Assembly (NCBI GenBank): GCA_963920575.1
Contig: OY986969.1
Coordinates: 5,528,001 to 5,592,000, forward strand
Direction of reading: 5' to 3'
DNA: 64,000 bases
Origin: Narthecium ossifragum
Lineage: Eukaryota; Streptophyta; Magnoliopsida; Dioscoreales; Nartheciaceae
Shown here: positions 1 to 11,000 of the stretch, one piece after another
Layout of the letters: the number at the start of each line of letters is the position of its first letter
Numbering within the stretch: position 1 is the first letter of the stretch
Made by a program: the position numbers and the translations under genes
The notes under the pieces: generated by a model
Seen by the model: the letters and a program-made list of their open reading frames with translations, nothing else
Database searches by the model: none
Told to the model about the DNA's origin: nothing

Positions 1-458
1 TGTATACACCTAGGGTAGACTTGGGGGCGGCACTGTTGTGTTCCCTCCCTTGTGAATGTCGTAGTGTAGTGTCCATGTTGAGCTTAGTGCTCACTTCTAC
101 CCGAGCTGCGTTTTGCAGGTGCTGGCGCTAGCTCTTCTTCGGTCGCCCCTATCGGGCCGGTGTTTGGTGACGTGGCAGCGTCTGGCGGTGCTTGAGGAGC
201 GGCAATCTCAGTTTTACCTTTTTGTTATAGATAGTCTCCTACGGGAGTGATAAATGTATAATTTCTCTGTTTTGAGGCTTTGTATTATATTCCAGTTCAG
301 TCTTAGAGGTTGTGAATGATTGTATAATACAGGATGATTATGAATTACTAGGGTAACCACTACGATTAGAGGGAAACCTCGCCAAAATTTTCGCAGTAGG
401 TTAGGTTTTGGTTCACGTCGCCCGGCCCGGTTGGGCCTACGCGGGTCGGGGCGCGACA
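1..458 (+). repeat. 3' part of a Gypsy-type LTR (family A), cut by the window edge
   Basis: The sequence aligns by eye to the last ~450 bases of the solo LTR that ends at 37405: both share the 'ggcactgttg/gacactgttgagttccctcc' block, a 'cttgaggagcggc' block and a terminal block ending in gcgcgaca. LTRs of this family end in ACA, so the end is placed at 458. The bases that follow (agatg) may be a target duplication, but the left copy lies outside the window. No coding capacity is visible, so this may be a solo LTR or the 3' LTR of an element to the left. Confidence 0.7.
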
Positions 459-873
459 AGATGCCTTCGCCTGGAGGGCGGGGCTGAGTCGGGTAGCCGT
501 GTAAGCAATCCCACAACGCCTGGGTATGGTCCGGGGTTCGATATAAGTATATAGTAAACCCTTATAGACATAACGCATTTTAAAGCCGTGATGGCAGTGA
601 TCCATCAGAAAACTCCATGGTTTTTTTTGTTTTCCCTAAACTACCCTCATCCCCTACCTCCCTCTCTCCAGATCTCCCTCTCTCACACTCTCCACCCCAC
701 CGTCAACCTCCTCGACGTCGGACATCTTCAACCTCCTCTCTTCCCGATCCCCCCCCACACCGACCTTGCCCGTCGCCAACCTGCAACCCTGAGGGCGTCT
801 CTATCTCTCTCTCCCCCCACTCTCTCCGTCGTCGCCCCTTCAAGAATCAAGCCGCCATCTTCGACTGCTCATT

Positions 874-1169
874 GTTCGACTTTTAAAAACCGAACATTAA
901 GCAAACACTCGGTTTTTAAACACCGAACATTAAGTACAAGTTCGATTTTTAAAAACCAAACATTAAGCACACTTTCGATTTTTAAAACCCGAACACTAAG
1001 TCGACTTTTAAAAACCGAACATTAACTACATGTTGACTTTTTATATCCGAACATAAACCAAAAGTTTGATTTTTTAAAGCCGAACACTGCCTTCGTTATT
1101 AAAAACTAAAAGATTCGTTTTTTAAAAACTAAAAAAAAAACACAATAATTCGGTTTTTAAAAACCGAAC
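874..1169. repeat. Tandem array of ~30-36-bp units built on a TTCGGTTTTTAAAAACCGAA palindrome
   Basis: About eight degenerate units. Each has a TTCGRTTTTT / AAAAACCGAA inverted pair followed by a variable spacer such as 'cattaagcacac'. Individual arms are mutated, but the inverted symmetry recurs in every unit. The array lies inside the MULE-like insertion 619-1545. Confidence 0.75.
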
Positions 1170-1177
1170 TGCTCCAA

Positions 1178-1475
1178 CGGGAGAGAGAGAGAGAGAGGGG
1201 GGGGGCGAGATAGAGGGAGAAAGAGAGGGGGAAAGAGGTGAGGGCTTCGGGAGGTTGCATGCAGGCTAAATTTGGTCGCCCGGAGAGATCTACGAGGGAG
1301 ATCCGCGAGAGAGAGAGAGAGAGAGGGTGGTGGCTTCGGGCATGGTGTTCGGCGACAAAGAGCAGGCCGGTGGGGGCGACGTCGGGGTTGTAGGCCGGCG
1401 ATGGGCAAGGCCAATGGGAGAGAGAGAGAGGGTGATCGGGGAGAGAGAGAGAGGGAGGGAGGGAGGTTGAAGACA
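1178..1475. repeat. GA-rich homopurine tract
   Basis: Long runs of (GA)n, GGGGAGA and GGGAGG on the + strand, interrupted by a GC-rich segment. Reading frames here are low-complexity (Arg/Glu or Ser/Leu/Pro) and are not supported as genes. Confidence 0.75.
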
Positions 1476-1732
1476 ATGGTAGTTTAGGAAATAAAAAAAA
1501 TGGGTGGTGTCCTTAGTAATTAGGGCGGTGTAGATAGAACGACCTATAAGTATATAGTAAACCCTAATAGACACAACGCGTTTTAAAGCCATGATGGCAG
1601 TGATCCGTCAGAAAACTCCATTCTGCGGTGAGCCAAAAGCGGACAATATTGTGTCAGGTGGGGCCCTCGGGTGGATCCTGATCAGACCGGGAGCTCGCGG
1701 GGCGGGGCCCAGTGGAGGGTCGGGGTGTTACA

Positions 1733-2600
1733 GTTTTAGCAAAATTCCAATTAGTTAGATATAACCCTAACCATTACGAGATATATGCGAACGTATGATC
1801 GTGTAACCTAAGGCCTCCTAAGTTGGGTCTTTCTCCAACTGCCATCCTCAAGGAAGAGCGAGGAGCACGACGCTGACGCGATCAACGCCGCAGGCGGATA
1901 AATACTACACCATCTGAAGGTTAGCAACCTTCTTCTTTCTAATTGTTGCTTTCTGCCAATAGTTGTGTTGATTCAACTATATCGAATTTCTTAGTTTTTA
2001 GTTTTCAAATTGTTGATCAATAGTAGATTGGATAGGATTTCTTAGTTCAGATCGTGCTTTGCTTTGGTTCCTCCCCTCATCTATGTTTGTCTTACACCTA
2101 AGCCCTTATTTCCATGGTTTGGTTTTGTTCCTATCTTGTTTGGATTGCTACAATATGGGTTTAGTTCTTGGAGGTTTGTGAACTCTGGTCTTGTTTTGAG
2201 TTCTTCACGTTGATAAGTTATACGATGATCTCTTACTAGAAATAATGAGTTAGTTATATAATTGAATATGATGTCTTTTTTTTTCATGGTAACCGAAGAA
2301 GCTAAGAGGTTGTAGTTTGCTTGGATCTTGTGGTTTGGGAGTTGCTTCTTGTTCTTCTCTTTGAGGTAGGTGAACTACCCATGATACATGGATGATATGC
2401 ATATATATTTCTTTTTATGCTTATGGATTGTAGCTATAATATGGCTATGTCTAGTACACATGTTATGTTGTTTTGCTTGAGTTGTGCAAGTGTATTAATG
2501 TCTTGTTATGTTCATATTAAATCTTGTATTCGTATGCATGACATGGATAGGTCGTGGCGATTGAGTAAATCGTCGATCTGAGGTTCTCAAGTACCTCGGA
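1733..2600 (+). repeat. 5' portion of an older LTR-type repeat, split by the solo LTR that follows
   Basis: No gene is seen. Near its end, 'cgtcgatctgaggttctcaagtacctcgga' has a counterpart inside the family-A LTR near 36572 ('cgccgatccgaggctttcaggtagctcgga'), so this stretch is probably a related LTR. It is interrupted after TCGGA, and the same five bases resume at 4953. Confidence 0.45.
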
Positions 2601-4952
2601 TGTGAGGACTCGCCCCTCTATGCTCGTTGTTGACCTCAAGGGCAATTTGGGAAATTACGCCTTGGCGGTCGTTTCACACTGGGTGTGCACACACAGACCT
2701 TGTTTAGTGCTTTTGTTTGTTTAGAAAGGTTAGGTGGACCCGGGACCGGAAGATCTGGGTTTGGGCTTGAGTCTCAGCCCAAGGTTGCCTTTCTGGGCAA
2801 GGGAGATCGATCTGGCCTTTCTATCCAGATCGATCTGGCATGGCATGCAGATCGATCTCTCTGTGCCTGGAAGTCGTTGGCGGTGGAGATCGAAGGACGG
2901 CCACGGCGATGGCCGTCGCTTCCCCTGTCAGGAGAGGGGAGACTTTTGCTCCCCTCCTTCGCCTTTCCCCCGCCTTCGCCGGCTTTCCCCGGCCTTATCC
3001 CCTTCCCCTCTTCCTTCCTTTCTTCCTCTGCTTCCTTCTTCTCCCCCTTGCCCTGTTTTCTTCCCCTGTTCCGGCAGCCCCTTTCCTCCTCCGTTCTCCC
3101 TCCTCCGGCCACCGTTTCTGGAGCTTGAAGGCTCGTTGGAACCGCGGCGGCGTGAGGAAGATCCTAGGCTAGGCTTCGTGGATCGAAGCAGCTTTGTGGA
3201 GGTAGGGTTCTCACTCAAAGACTCCGGCTGTTTTAAAGGTTTGAAATCCGGTTTTGATTTCGATAGATCTCTTTGTGTGGTTGATGTTTTCCGGTTTTGA
3301 AGCCTTGAGTAGCTTCGTGGTGCTTGGTTCTACCAGCCTACCTAGTTTGGTGAGGTTTGGTTGCGGATTCCGGTGGTTTTCCTCGCCGTCCGGCCGCCGA
3401 TGAACCCAAATCCGGATCGATCTCATGGGATGAGATCGATCTCGGTCGGGGTGGCCCAGCCCGCCCGAGCGAGAGCGATCTCCCTGGGAGGGAGATCGAT
3501 CTCTTGGCGGCTGGCGTCAGTGCGTCCTACGTCACCTACGAGATCGATCTCCATATGGGTGGAGATCGATCCCGTTGGGGTGACCAGGACTGGTACCTAT
3601 CGCCTTGAGGCAGATCGATCTCGTTGCTACATGAAATCGATCTCCTTCGATGCAGGGAGGACTTTTATTCGTTTTAAATGTTGTCTTGCCCGCAGGGCTT
3701 CGCATGTAAGTGGTTTTGACGGTTCTGCCCCTGGGGCTTATCATGTTACTCATCATGCTTGAATGCTTATCGCTTTGTGGTGGAACCGAGAGGGTGATGC
3801 CTCTCGGGATGTGTAGAATAAATGGGCTGACGGTATGTCCTTTACCGCTTTGTGGTGAACCGAGGAAGTCATGATCCTCGGGAGTGCTTAGACTAAATGG
3901 GGCGAAGGTGTGCCCTTGTTGTGTTGCCTGTTACTGCTTTATATTTATCCTGCCCTGCTTCCTGTGCATTAGACATGCTAGGTTAGACTGGGTGGGGTTG
4001 ACGCGTGGACTTCGGTGATCAAAGGCTAAGTGGTGGATGCCGTTACCCGACTTGTGTCCCCGTGCTGGTGTCCAGCACGGGCAAGGGTGTCCTACAGGTA
4101 TCGTTTGGCCCAACCCGTGTCAGGGACCGTCGGAGGTAGCCCATTCCTTGAGCAGTGGTTATCGGAGGGACGTACGTTGGACAGGAACCCTGGGGGGGGA
4201 GAACATCGATGGGATCGATGGACTCCCTGGCTAGACTTAGTCTTTAGTCGGGAGTTAGGGGTCGTGTTGGCTTTGCTGCTTGGAGTATTGAGAGATGGTA
4301 GTCTTAACCACGGTCGTTCCGCCAAGTGTGGAGATCCCGCTTGGAGAAGGGTGTCCTACCAGTAGCGCCATGTCCACCCTGTGACAGGGATTTTCGGAGT
4401 TGTCCTCCCCTGAGCAGTGGTTGTCGGAGGGGCGTACTTGGGACATGAGTCCTTCGGGTTATTGACGGGATTTATGGGATCCTTGGCACAGAGTTGGTTC
4501 GTTTGGGTTTGCCTTCTTAGCGAGAGTGGTAGAGTAGGACCATTCTGAGCTGTTGCTCATTCCTACCTGGACTGTGTTGTTTGCAGGTGCAGGTCCCAGC
4601 TCCTCTCCGGTGCTTCCCCCTCGGTCGTCTCGTGGCAGCGCGCCGGCTCCTGGCCATGTCTGAGGGTCAGGAGGGCTTTGTTTGTGCCTTTGCTGAGACC
4701 CCGGTGGGTGTTGTAGTTTTTGGGGACTGTTGTTGATCCCTTGTAAGTCTGTTGTATTAGAACCCTTGTGTAACTCTATTATATCTATTTTGTAATAGAT
4801 GTTGTTAAGTTTGCTTCCGCCTTGTTCCTGTTGTCAGCTGTTTCCGCCAGCTGTGTGTTAGTTTCAACTGTTTTCGCCAGTTGAGGCTAGTAGTTGTAGG
4901 TTTTCCCCTCGTGTCCCGGCCCGGTTTGGCGTCCGCGGGTCGGGGCACGACA
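2601..4952 (+). repeat. Solo LTR, family A (2352 bp) with 5-bp target duplication
   Basis: It starts TGTGAGGACTCG and ends GGGGCACGACA. The five bases before it (2596-2600, tcgga) repeat exactly after it (4953-4957), so both ends are intact. No gag-pol or second LTR is present, which indicates a solo LTR left by LTR-LTR recombination. It contains pyrimidine-rich stretches (2940-3110) and about nine copies of an AGATCGATCT palindrome at 2806-2866 and 3416-3650. The open frames inside have no recognisable domain and are treated as non-coding. Confidence 0.85.
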
Positions 4953-5620
4953 TCGGATCTAGATGAGTCTAGGTCAAGGTCGGGTCTAGATGCATGCAAT
5001 CGAGGTTACGGTTGGACGTGGGTCCCCGTGATCAGTCGATGCTTCTATGAGAATGGTTATATGATTTAATATGGATATGAATTATTAAATTTGTTATTGC
5101 TTCGAGGAATGATTGACAATCTGGAACCTAAAGTCTTAGTGGCTATTGGGATGCAGTCTAATGTCTGTTGGTCAACGCCAGTTCAGTTGGGTCCACGGTT
5201 GGCAGGGTAGTCTCTCAGACTATGGTGGACAGTGATGGGTCAATGGCGAGCTTGGGCTTAGATTGGGACTTCCCTTGAGCTAAGACTTAGGCGCCATATT
5301 ACATTGTTTATTTATATTAGTTAGTTTTTTATGTGTCATTAGTTAGTCACCTACTGGACTTATACTCACCCCTACTCAGGCTACATTTGCATACCCATCC
5401 TCTTATGCAAGTCCACCAGGTGACGACGCCCAAGCTTGAGATCATTGGAGGATTCATCCTTATTTCCAGCTTATCATATTCTATTAATTTCATTTGAGGA
5501 TTGTAGTGACGTCGGATTTATTGGGATCATTCTAAATTAGTTTTATGCATTTGGATTCGAAAATTTGTAATTAATCATCGAATTATCTTTGAGTAATTTA
5601 ATTCATATGAAATTGATTCT
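4953..5620 (+). repeat. 3' portion of the LTR interrupted at 2601-4952
   Basis: It resumes at the second TCGGA copy. It carries the 'tatactcacccctactcaggc' and 'caggtgacgacgccc' blocks, which parallel the 'tgctcactcctacccgg' and 'gcaggtgc' blocks near the end of family-A LTRs. The exact 3' end is not clear. No gene is seen. Confidence 0.45.
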
Positions 5621-7490
5621 CTTTTATGAATTATTGTTGTGTGTATATAATTGTTTAAATCGAGATAACGGTTGGGCGTCAAAGGCTCAAGTTGAACATG
5701 TTGTGTGTAAGGAGAACAGTTTCCCTCACGTCCCGTGGTTGAAATAAGCATATCTCAAGACAAGGCATGACAATATGACACGTGGTATGCGTGGGTCACA
5801 TATATTAATAAAAAAGTAATTAATATGTTTTATTAATAAAAATATTATAAAGTAATATAAGTATAACATAATATTATTTACTAAGAGCAGAAAAATGTTT
5901 CAACGTGGACAAAATTTTTTCTACGTGCATAATTTTGTTTTTAAACTCACAAAATTGTTTCTATTCGCATCAAAACAGTTCCATGTGTAAAAACTGTTTT
6001 TACTCGCATGAAAATATACTAGGCGCACAAAAACGTTTCTGCGTGCACAAAAATTATGCGCTTTAGAAAATATGCATGAATTAAATAATAAAAATTTATT
6101 TAATTATAATAATAATATATTTATATAGTGTGCGGCCGCTGACACATGTCAACTCCATGTCAGGTGCCACGTGGAGCCTCCATTTATTGTCTTGGACGGT
6201 TTAATAAATGGCCCATGCTACGTCATGTGACATGGGTATCATGTCATCTCATGTAAAAAAGTCGAGGTATAAAGGACATATAAAAATATCGATGGTCCTA
6301 TTTTGCGAAAAAAAAACAGGCCCTAGGGTCCCAAGTTGCCAAAAGAGATTAGCAGGGGTTCCTTCTTATAAGAAACTAGTACTCATCTGTGCCCCTGGCA
6401 CAGTTTTTAGTTATTGTTAATATAAAATTTTAACAAACTCCCTGTAGTTTGTCTGGTTATATGGCTGTGTTGACCCGTAGGTGGTCCAGGGTTCGAAGGT
6501 TGGTCATAGCTTTTTGTTCACTGCCACCATAAAACATAGCCAATAAAATATTATAAGTCTAACTTAGGGTATATAAAATCAATATAAGTCTTTGCATATT
6601 GCATAAGATAATATTAATAGAACTTAGGTTAATATGAATTAATGCAGGTTTATATAAAGCAAACTTAGAGAACATATATAAAGAAACTTAAGGGATATGA
6701 ATTAATGCAGGTTAACCGTTATTGTTCCTTATAAAGTTGATTCGCAGCTTACTACACGCGTATACTCACAAATTGAAAATAAAGATCATAATAAAAACAA
6801 AAATCAAATTCAAATATGAAAAATGTTGGTGTTAAGGATAAAAGAGTAGTCAAGATTAGAAAATATTCTGGAAATCAACTTCTTTTACGTAATTTGATCA
6901 GATAGAGCTTAAATGGTCCAATAATGATTAGTTTAAAGATGGGATTTTTGTCTATATAACCCTTACAAATATTTTTTTTAATGACCAATTTAACAATGTC
7001 TAATTTTAAAATCTAAAGTTGCTAATGATAATTAATATCACTATTGAGAAAACCAATGTGGCTTAAAATTTCTTTTAAAATTAGTCATGATCAAAATTGA
7101 TCATATGTAGATAAAAGAACACCTGTAAGGGTATATATATAGTTTCAAAATTTAGACAATATTTATAAAAGTATACTGATAATTTCAGATTAAAGAGATA
7201 TTGCCACAAATATCACCTTACCAATTTGAAAGTGTATGTAAATAATGATCTCGTTTAAAAACTGAAGTCAATGTAACTCATGAAACAAGAGTGGAGCAGC
7301 GTTACTCTGGCACAGATCCCTCTGTAGCATAATAAATGGATAAGGGTTTACCTACAAACTTTCTCGTATCCTTGGCGGTGGAAATGAACCCGGAAGCTGC
7401 CGGTTTCTACGCGGGGAAATAAAAAAATGAAAAATAAAAATATAAAAAAGTCTGATTTGTGTACATGATTAGAGAACATGTGTATTACAT
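5621..7490. other. AT-rich intergenic DNA upstream of the aspartic protease
   Basis: No gene, RNA gene or complete transposon is recognised. The stretch holds a degenerate tandem array (5885-6065), and near 6480-6500 a 'ggttcgaaggt' block that could be a tRNA B-box relic but lacks a convincing A box. The rest is AT-rich sequence. Confidence 0.6.
5885..6065. repeat. Degenerate ~28-bp tandem repeat
   Basis: Six or so units of the form 'gtttctacgtgcacaaaaa', with drift in both the CGTG/CTCG core and the A/T spacer. No palindromic core is as clear as in the other arrays of the window. Confidence 0.55.
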
Positions 7491-7495
7491 ATGTC

Positions 7496-7605
7496 ATTGA
7501 ATCGATAGTGAGATATCGATTGATTTATTTAGTCCATTAGTAGTATTATATTAATAATCGAATTGATAGTGAGATATCGATTAATTCATCTAGTCCATTA
7601 ATATT
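7496..7605. repeat. Palindromic ATCGATAGTG/ATATCGAT repeat, two units, upstream of the aspartic protease
   Basis: Two ~45-bp units, each an imperfect palindrome (aatcgatagtgagatatcgatt) followed by a 'ttatttagtccatta' spacer. The same unit occurs upstream of the SKU5-like gene (38271-38500) and, inverted, upstream of the BZW gene (55288-55350). It ends about 460 bp before the start codon of the aspartic protease. Confidence 0.65.
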
Positions 7606-8064
7606 GTTATACCGATGAAATAATTCAACGACTAATCATCGCAGCTATATGCATAAAAGAATAAAAGAATGCACCCAAAATCGACAAAAATGGAACATTT
7701 AAGAAAGTTGATCACCTAACGTGGCAGCTTAAAATTGGTTCTCAGAAAATAACACCGAACAATCAGCGAAGGCATGATATAAGCCGAAACGTACCAACCC
7801 GAGTTTTATTAGTCTTGTCCTCGGAGCAACGGAAGGGGAAATCTAATTTTAAAAGACCGTTGAAACGGTCGTCGTCATCCTCTTTTCTCCTCACGTTCTC
7901 CCCCTCTCTTTCGAACCCTTGATGGAGACGCCGGGAGGGAGGGGGGAATGTACCAAATTTTTACCAAATTATCCGAATATATGAATAAATTATAGAGAAT
8001 AACACCAATAATACGGACAAATCGTTTGATTCATCCGAGGAAAGAGCAATCGAAGAGGACTCTC

Positions 8065-11000
8065 ATGGATCCCTGGAGGCGCAGCCTTGTCCTCTGTTCT
8101 CTCCTGTTGTTGTTGAGCCTGAGCTCCTCCGCCCTTGGCAATGGCGTGTTCCAGGTGCGGCAGAAGATCTTTCGAGGCCAGCACAACATCTCCAATCTCC
8201 GGGACCATGACGTCCGCCGGCACGGCCGGATGCTCGGCGCCGTCGATCTTCCTATCGGGGGCCTGGGCCTCCCCACCGCCACCGGGTTCTCTGCCTCTTC
8301 TTGATCCATTCTGCGTTTGATTTGAAGTTTTATTGCGTGGAAAGGAATGTTTTTTTTTATTCCTTTTTTCTGTGTAGGTTGTATTTCGCTCAAATCGGTC
8401 TGGGAACGCCTTCGAAGAATTACTACGTGCAGGTCGACACGGGGAGCGATATTCTATGGGTCAATTGCGTCACCTGCCACCTTTGCCCCAAGAAGAGCGA
8501 TCTTGGCGTAAGAATCGGAATCAATTCATTTTCTTTCTCGACGCGATCGTGTTGAGTTCCTGTTTGATCTGTGGTGATTTTCCTCTTCTCAATTGCAGGT
8601 ACAGCTGACGCTTTATGATCCGAAAGGTTCAAGTAGCGGGAACTTGGTAAATTGCGATGAAAGATTCTGTGCAGAAACCTATGGAGGCGAGCTTCCGGGA
8701 TGCGCCCCTAACATTCCATGCCAGTACAGTGTGATGTATGGTGATGGGAGCTCGACGGCTGGGTATTATGTGACGGATGTTCTGCAGTATAACCAAATCT
8801 CTGGTGATCATCAGACAAAGCTGGGCAATGCAAATGTAACGTTTGGGTAATTTTCTTTGCAACTCTGAGGTTCATCTTGCATTCTAATTAATTGAGTGCC
8901 AATCTGTTTGTTGCACAGAACTAGTTTGTTGTGATTATGTGAAAAAAGGATCGAAAGAGTTGTTACTTGCTTGCATGCTTCCTTTCGAGGAGAAGTGGTT
9001 AAAGGATGCACAATTTTAAGGTCAGAGGGATAGTTGACATCTCGACCCAAGGTTTTGACCTAATTGGATTCTGTGGAGGGGTGAAGTGAGATATCAAAAT
9101 GGTTTTTAAGCGAATGTCATGTTGTTGATTACAAGGCAATTCTAATAGATGCCTTGTAACGATAGCCATGCTTATTACAAAGCAATAAGTACTATGACTT
9201 GACAAAACATGCTGGAGCTAGGTAGCTAGTTCATTAACTTTGTCAATGAGGATCAAGTCAAACTAGGGCAAGAAAATGACATGATTGTAGATGGACATAT
9301 TGTGGAGAAGTCTCTTGCTTTCTATTAGGATATCTTTGCACAGTCACACCACCACTGTGAGAATACACTTCAGATGACTTGGCATGATATCAAACTTGTA
9401 CCAACCTGTCTCAGGTGGCAGTCAATCACAAAGATACAATTTACAATGGGAGATATAGCCTTTGGGTGAACAACTATATGCATATCCATAAGGGGGTGTG
9501 AGGTCACGCCCCACATATATAACCATTGACACCCGTACAACCACAACTTAGATGTAATTCATATGAGACAAATAGAATCCGCATATATAAGGAGTACATC
9601 ACCAATGTATCATTGAAGTAACAAGTGCAGGACGATAAATAGGAGTAAGCTTAATATATCTCTGAATTTCTCCTACAAATAATCTACCTCAAAAGCAAGT
9701 AAAGAAGTGATGTCTCGTAGATGTGTCAACTAGGAAGCACATACATAGACACACAAAACAAATGCCACATCTTGGACACGATGACTTAGCGATTGTCATA
9801 AAATACAGAATAACATGGTAGGGCTTGGACGTGTGGAAAAGTACATTGTGTAAATTTTTTAGAGGTCACATGTATAGGAATATTTCATTCAAAGAAATCT
9901 AGACAACCTACAAAAAAACATGTTCTTTCTAGCTTAAACATCGTTAGACATTGCTGATAGTTGCCATTGATGAATGCAACTTCTCTGATTTGGCCTTAAC
10001 TTATCGAATATTAAGATCTTAAGGTTAGTGTTTTAGATAGTGGAAGAAGGGAAATAATGAAGGCCACTTTTAAACCCGATATTGTCTCTGAACCCCACCC
10101 AATGGAGAAGACAACATGGGATGCGTGTTGTGTGTCCATAATGTGTCAGGCCTTTAAGAAGAAAAAAAAGAGGACATGCTGGGAAAATGTCGACATGTGT
10201 CAAACTGAGTGTCAGTGCCCCTGAAATGTCCAACAAGGATACACTTAAGGTGCTAGAGGTGTCCATACTTCCTAGGTTCCCTATGGATATATACTCCGGC
10301 AATTTCAAGAACTTCTCTTTATTAGAATTCCCTTGTATCCTGCCGCGGTGCTGAGAAGTAGTGGTTGATGTATCTTGAGGATTAACCTCTGACTGGAGTG
10401 AGGTCACAAATACTTGCACGTAGACATAAAATTCTACTCTGAAGTCATCGAGGGCGATATTACATGTTTGGCATTGCAAGGTAGTTTATTCCTATTGAAA
10501 TCAAGCACAGTGCATGCCCTTGTGTATATAAGGATGACTAGGGCTAGGGAAAGTACAATTGGGAATTCTTTGAAAGCTACATAGGTTTGGAGAGGTCGAT
10601 ATTTGGTACTCTAGAAGGTTCCAAATATGAGTGAGATTAATGATTGGCAAATTAAAGCACAAATTCTTGTTAGAGGTTATTTGTGTATGCTTTCCCACCC
10701 TTTCTCATTATATTGGGCATAGAGCTCACTGGATAGCAGCAGTAGAGGGGGTTAATGTTGTTTCTTATCTGAAGTTCTTGGTGTTTTAGATAGATCAACA
10801 CTCTGGCACTTTACTACTTGAACCACTCGAACTTATTGCGTGATTGCTTACTGCTGTGTGCACATGCTTCCTTGCCTATGAAGTTTGGAGCCCAGTTAGT
10901 TGTTATGTAGGGTAGCTTCTTCTAGAATATTGTGCTCATATTTGGTCTAAAAGGTAGAAGCTCTTCATTGTGGTAAACAACCTTCTTGTTATGTGTTGAA

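Larger units (their letters stand above)
619..1545. mobile_element. Non-autonomous MULE-like element between 76-bp direct repeats
   Basis: The left end holds a T-run followed by 'ccctaaactaccctcatccc'. The right end, read on the minus strand, holds the counterpart 'cctaaactaccattgtcttc'. The same inner motif lies inside the ends of the elements at 21519-28876 and 48072-48589. The right outer end (about 1495-1540) resembles a decayed form of their inverted repeat; the left outer repeat appears to be missing. The body holds a palindromic tandem array and a long GA-rich stretch. No gene is recognised. Confidence 0.5.
459..1732 (+). repeat. Second LTR fragment (family B), interrupted by a MITE
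   Basis: 459-618 and 1546-1732 look like pieces of one LTR. The right piece ends in a GC-rich block and 'ggggtgttaca', a typical LTR 3' end. The two pieces share a 76-bp segment (543-618 and 1546-1621) with 5 mismatches, and the DNA between them is a different, MULE-like insertion. The 5' end of the LTR is not visible. Confidence 0.5.

Noticed and set aside
2685..3762. Several 110-190-codon open frames on both strands
   Set aside because: They sit inside a solo LTR with exact target duplication, overlap each other on both strands and are low-complexity (Pro/Ser/Leu or Arg/Glu/Gly).
6470..6520. Possible tRNA or SINE (ggttcgaaggt, B-box-like)
   Set aside because: No matching A box at the right distance, no cloverleaf, no 3' tail.
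8026..8064. Upstream in-frame ATG as the start of the aspartic protease
   Set aside because: It would put 13 charged or polar residues before the signal peptide; the ATG at 8065 gives a normal secretory start. It is not excluded.
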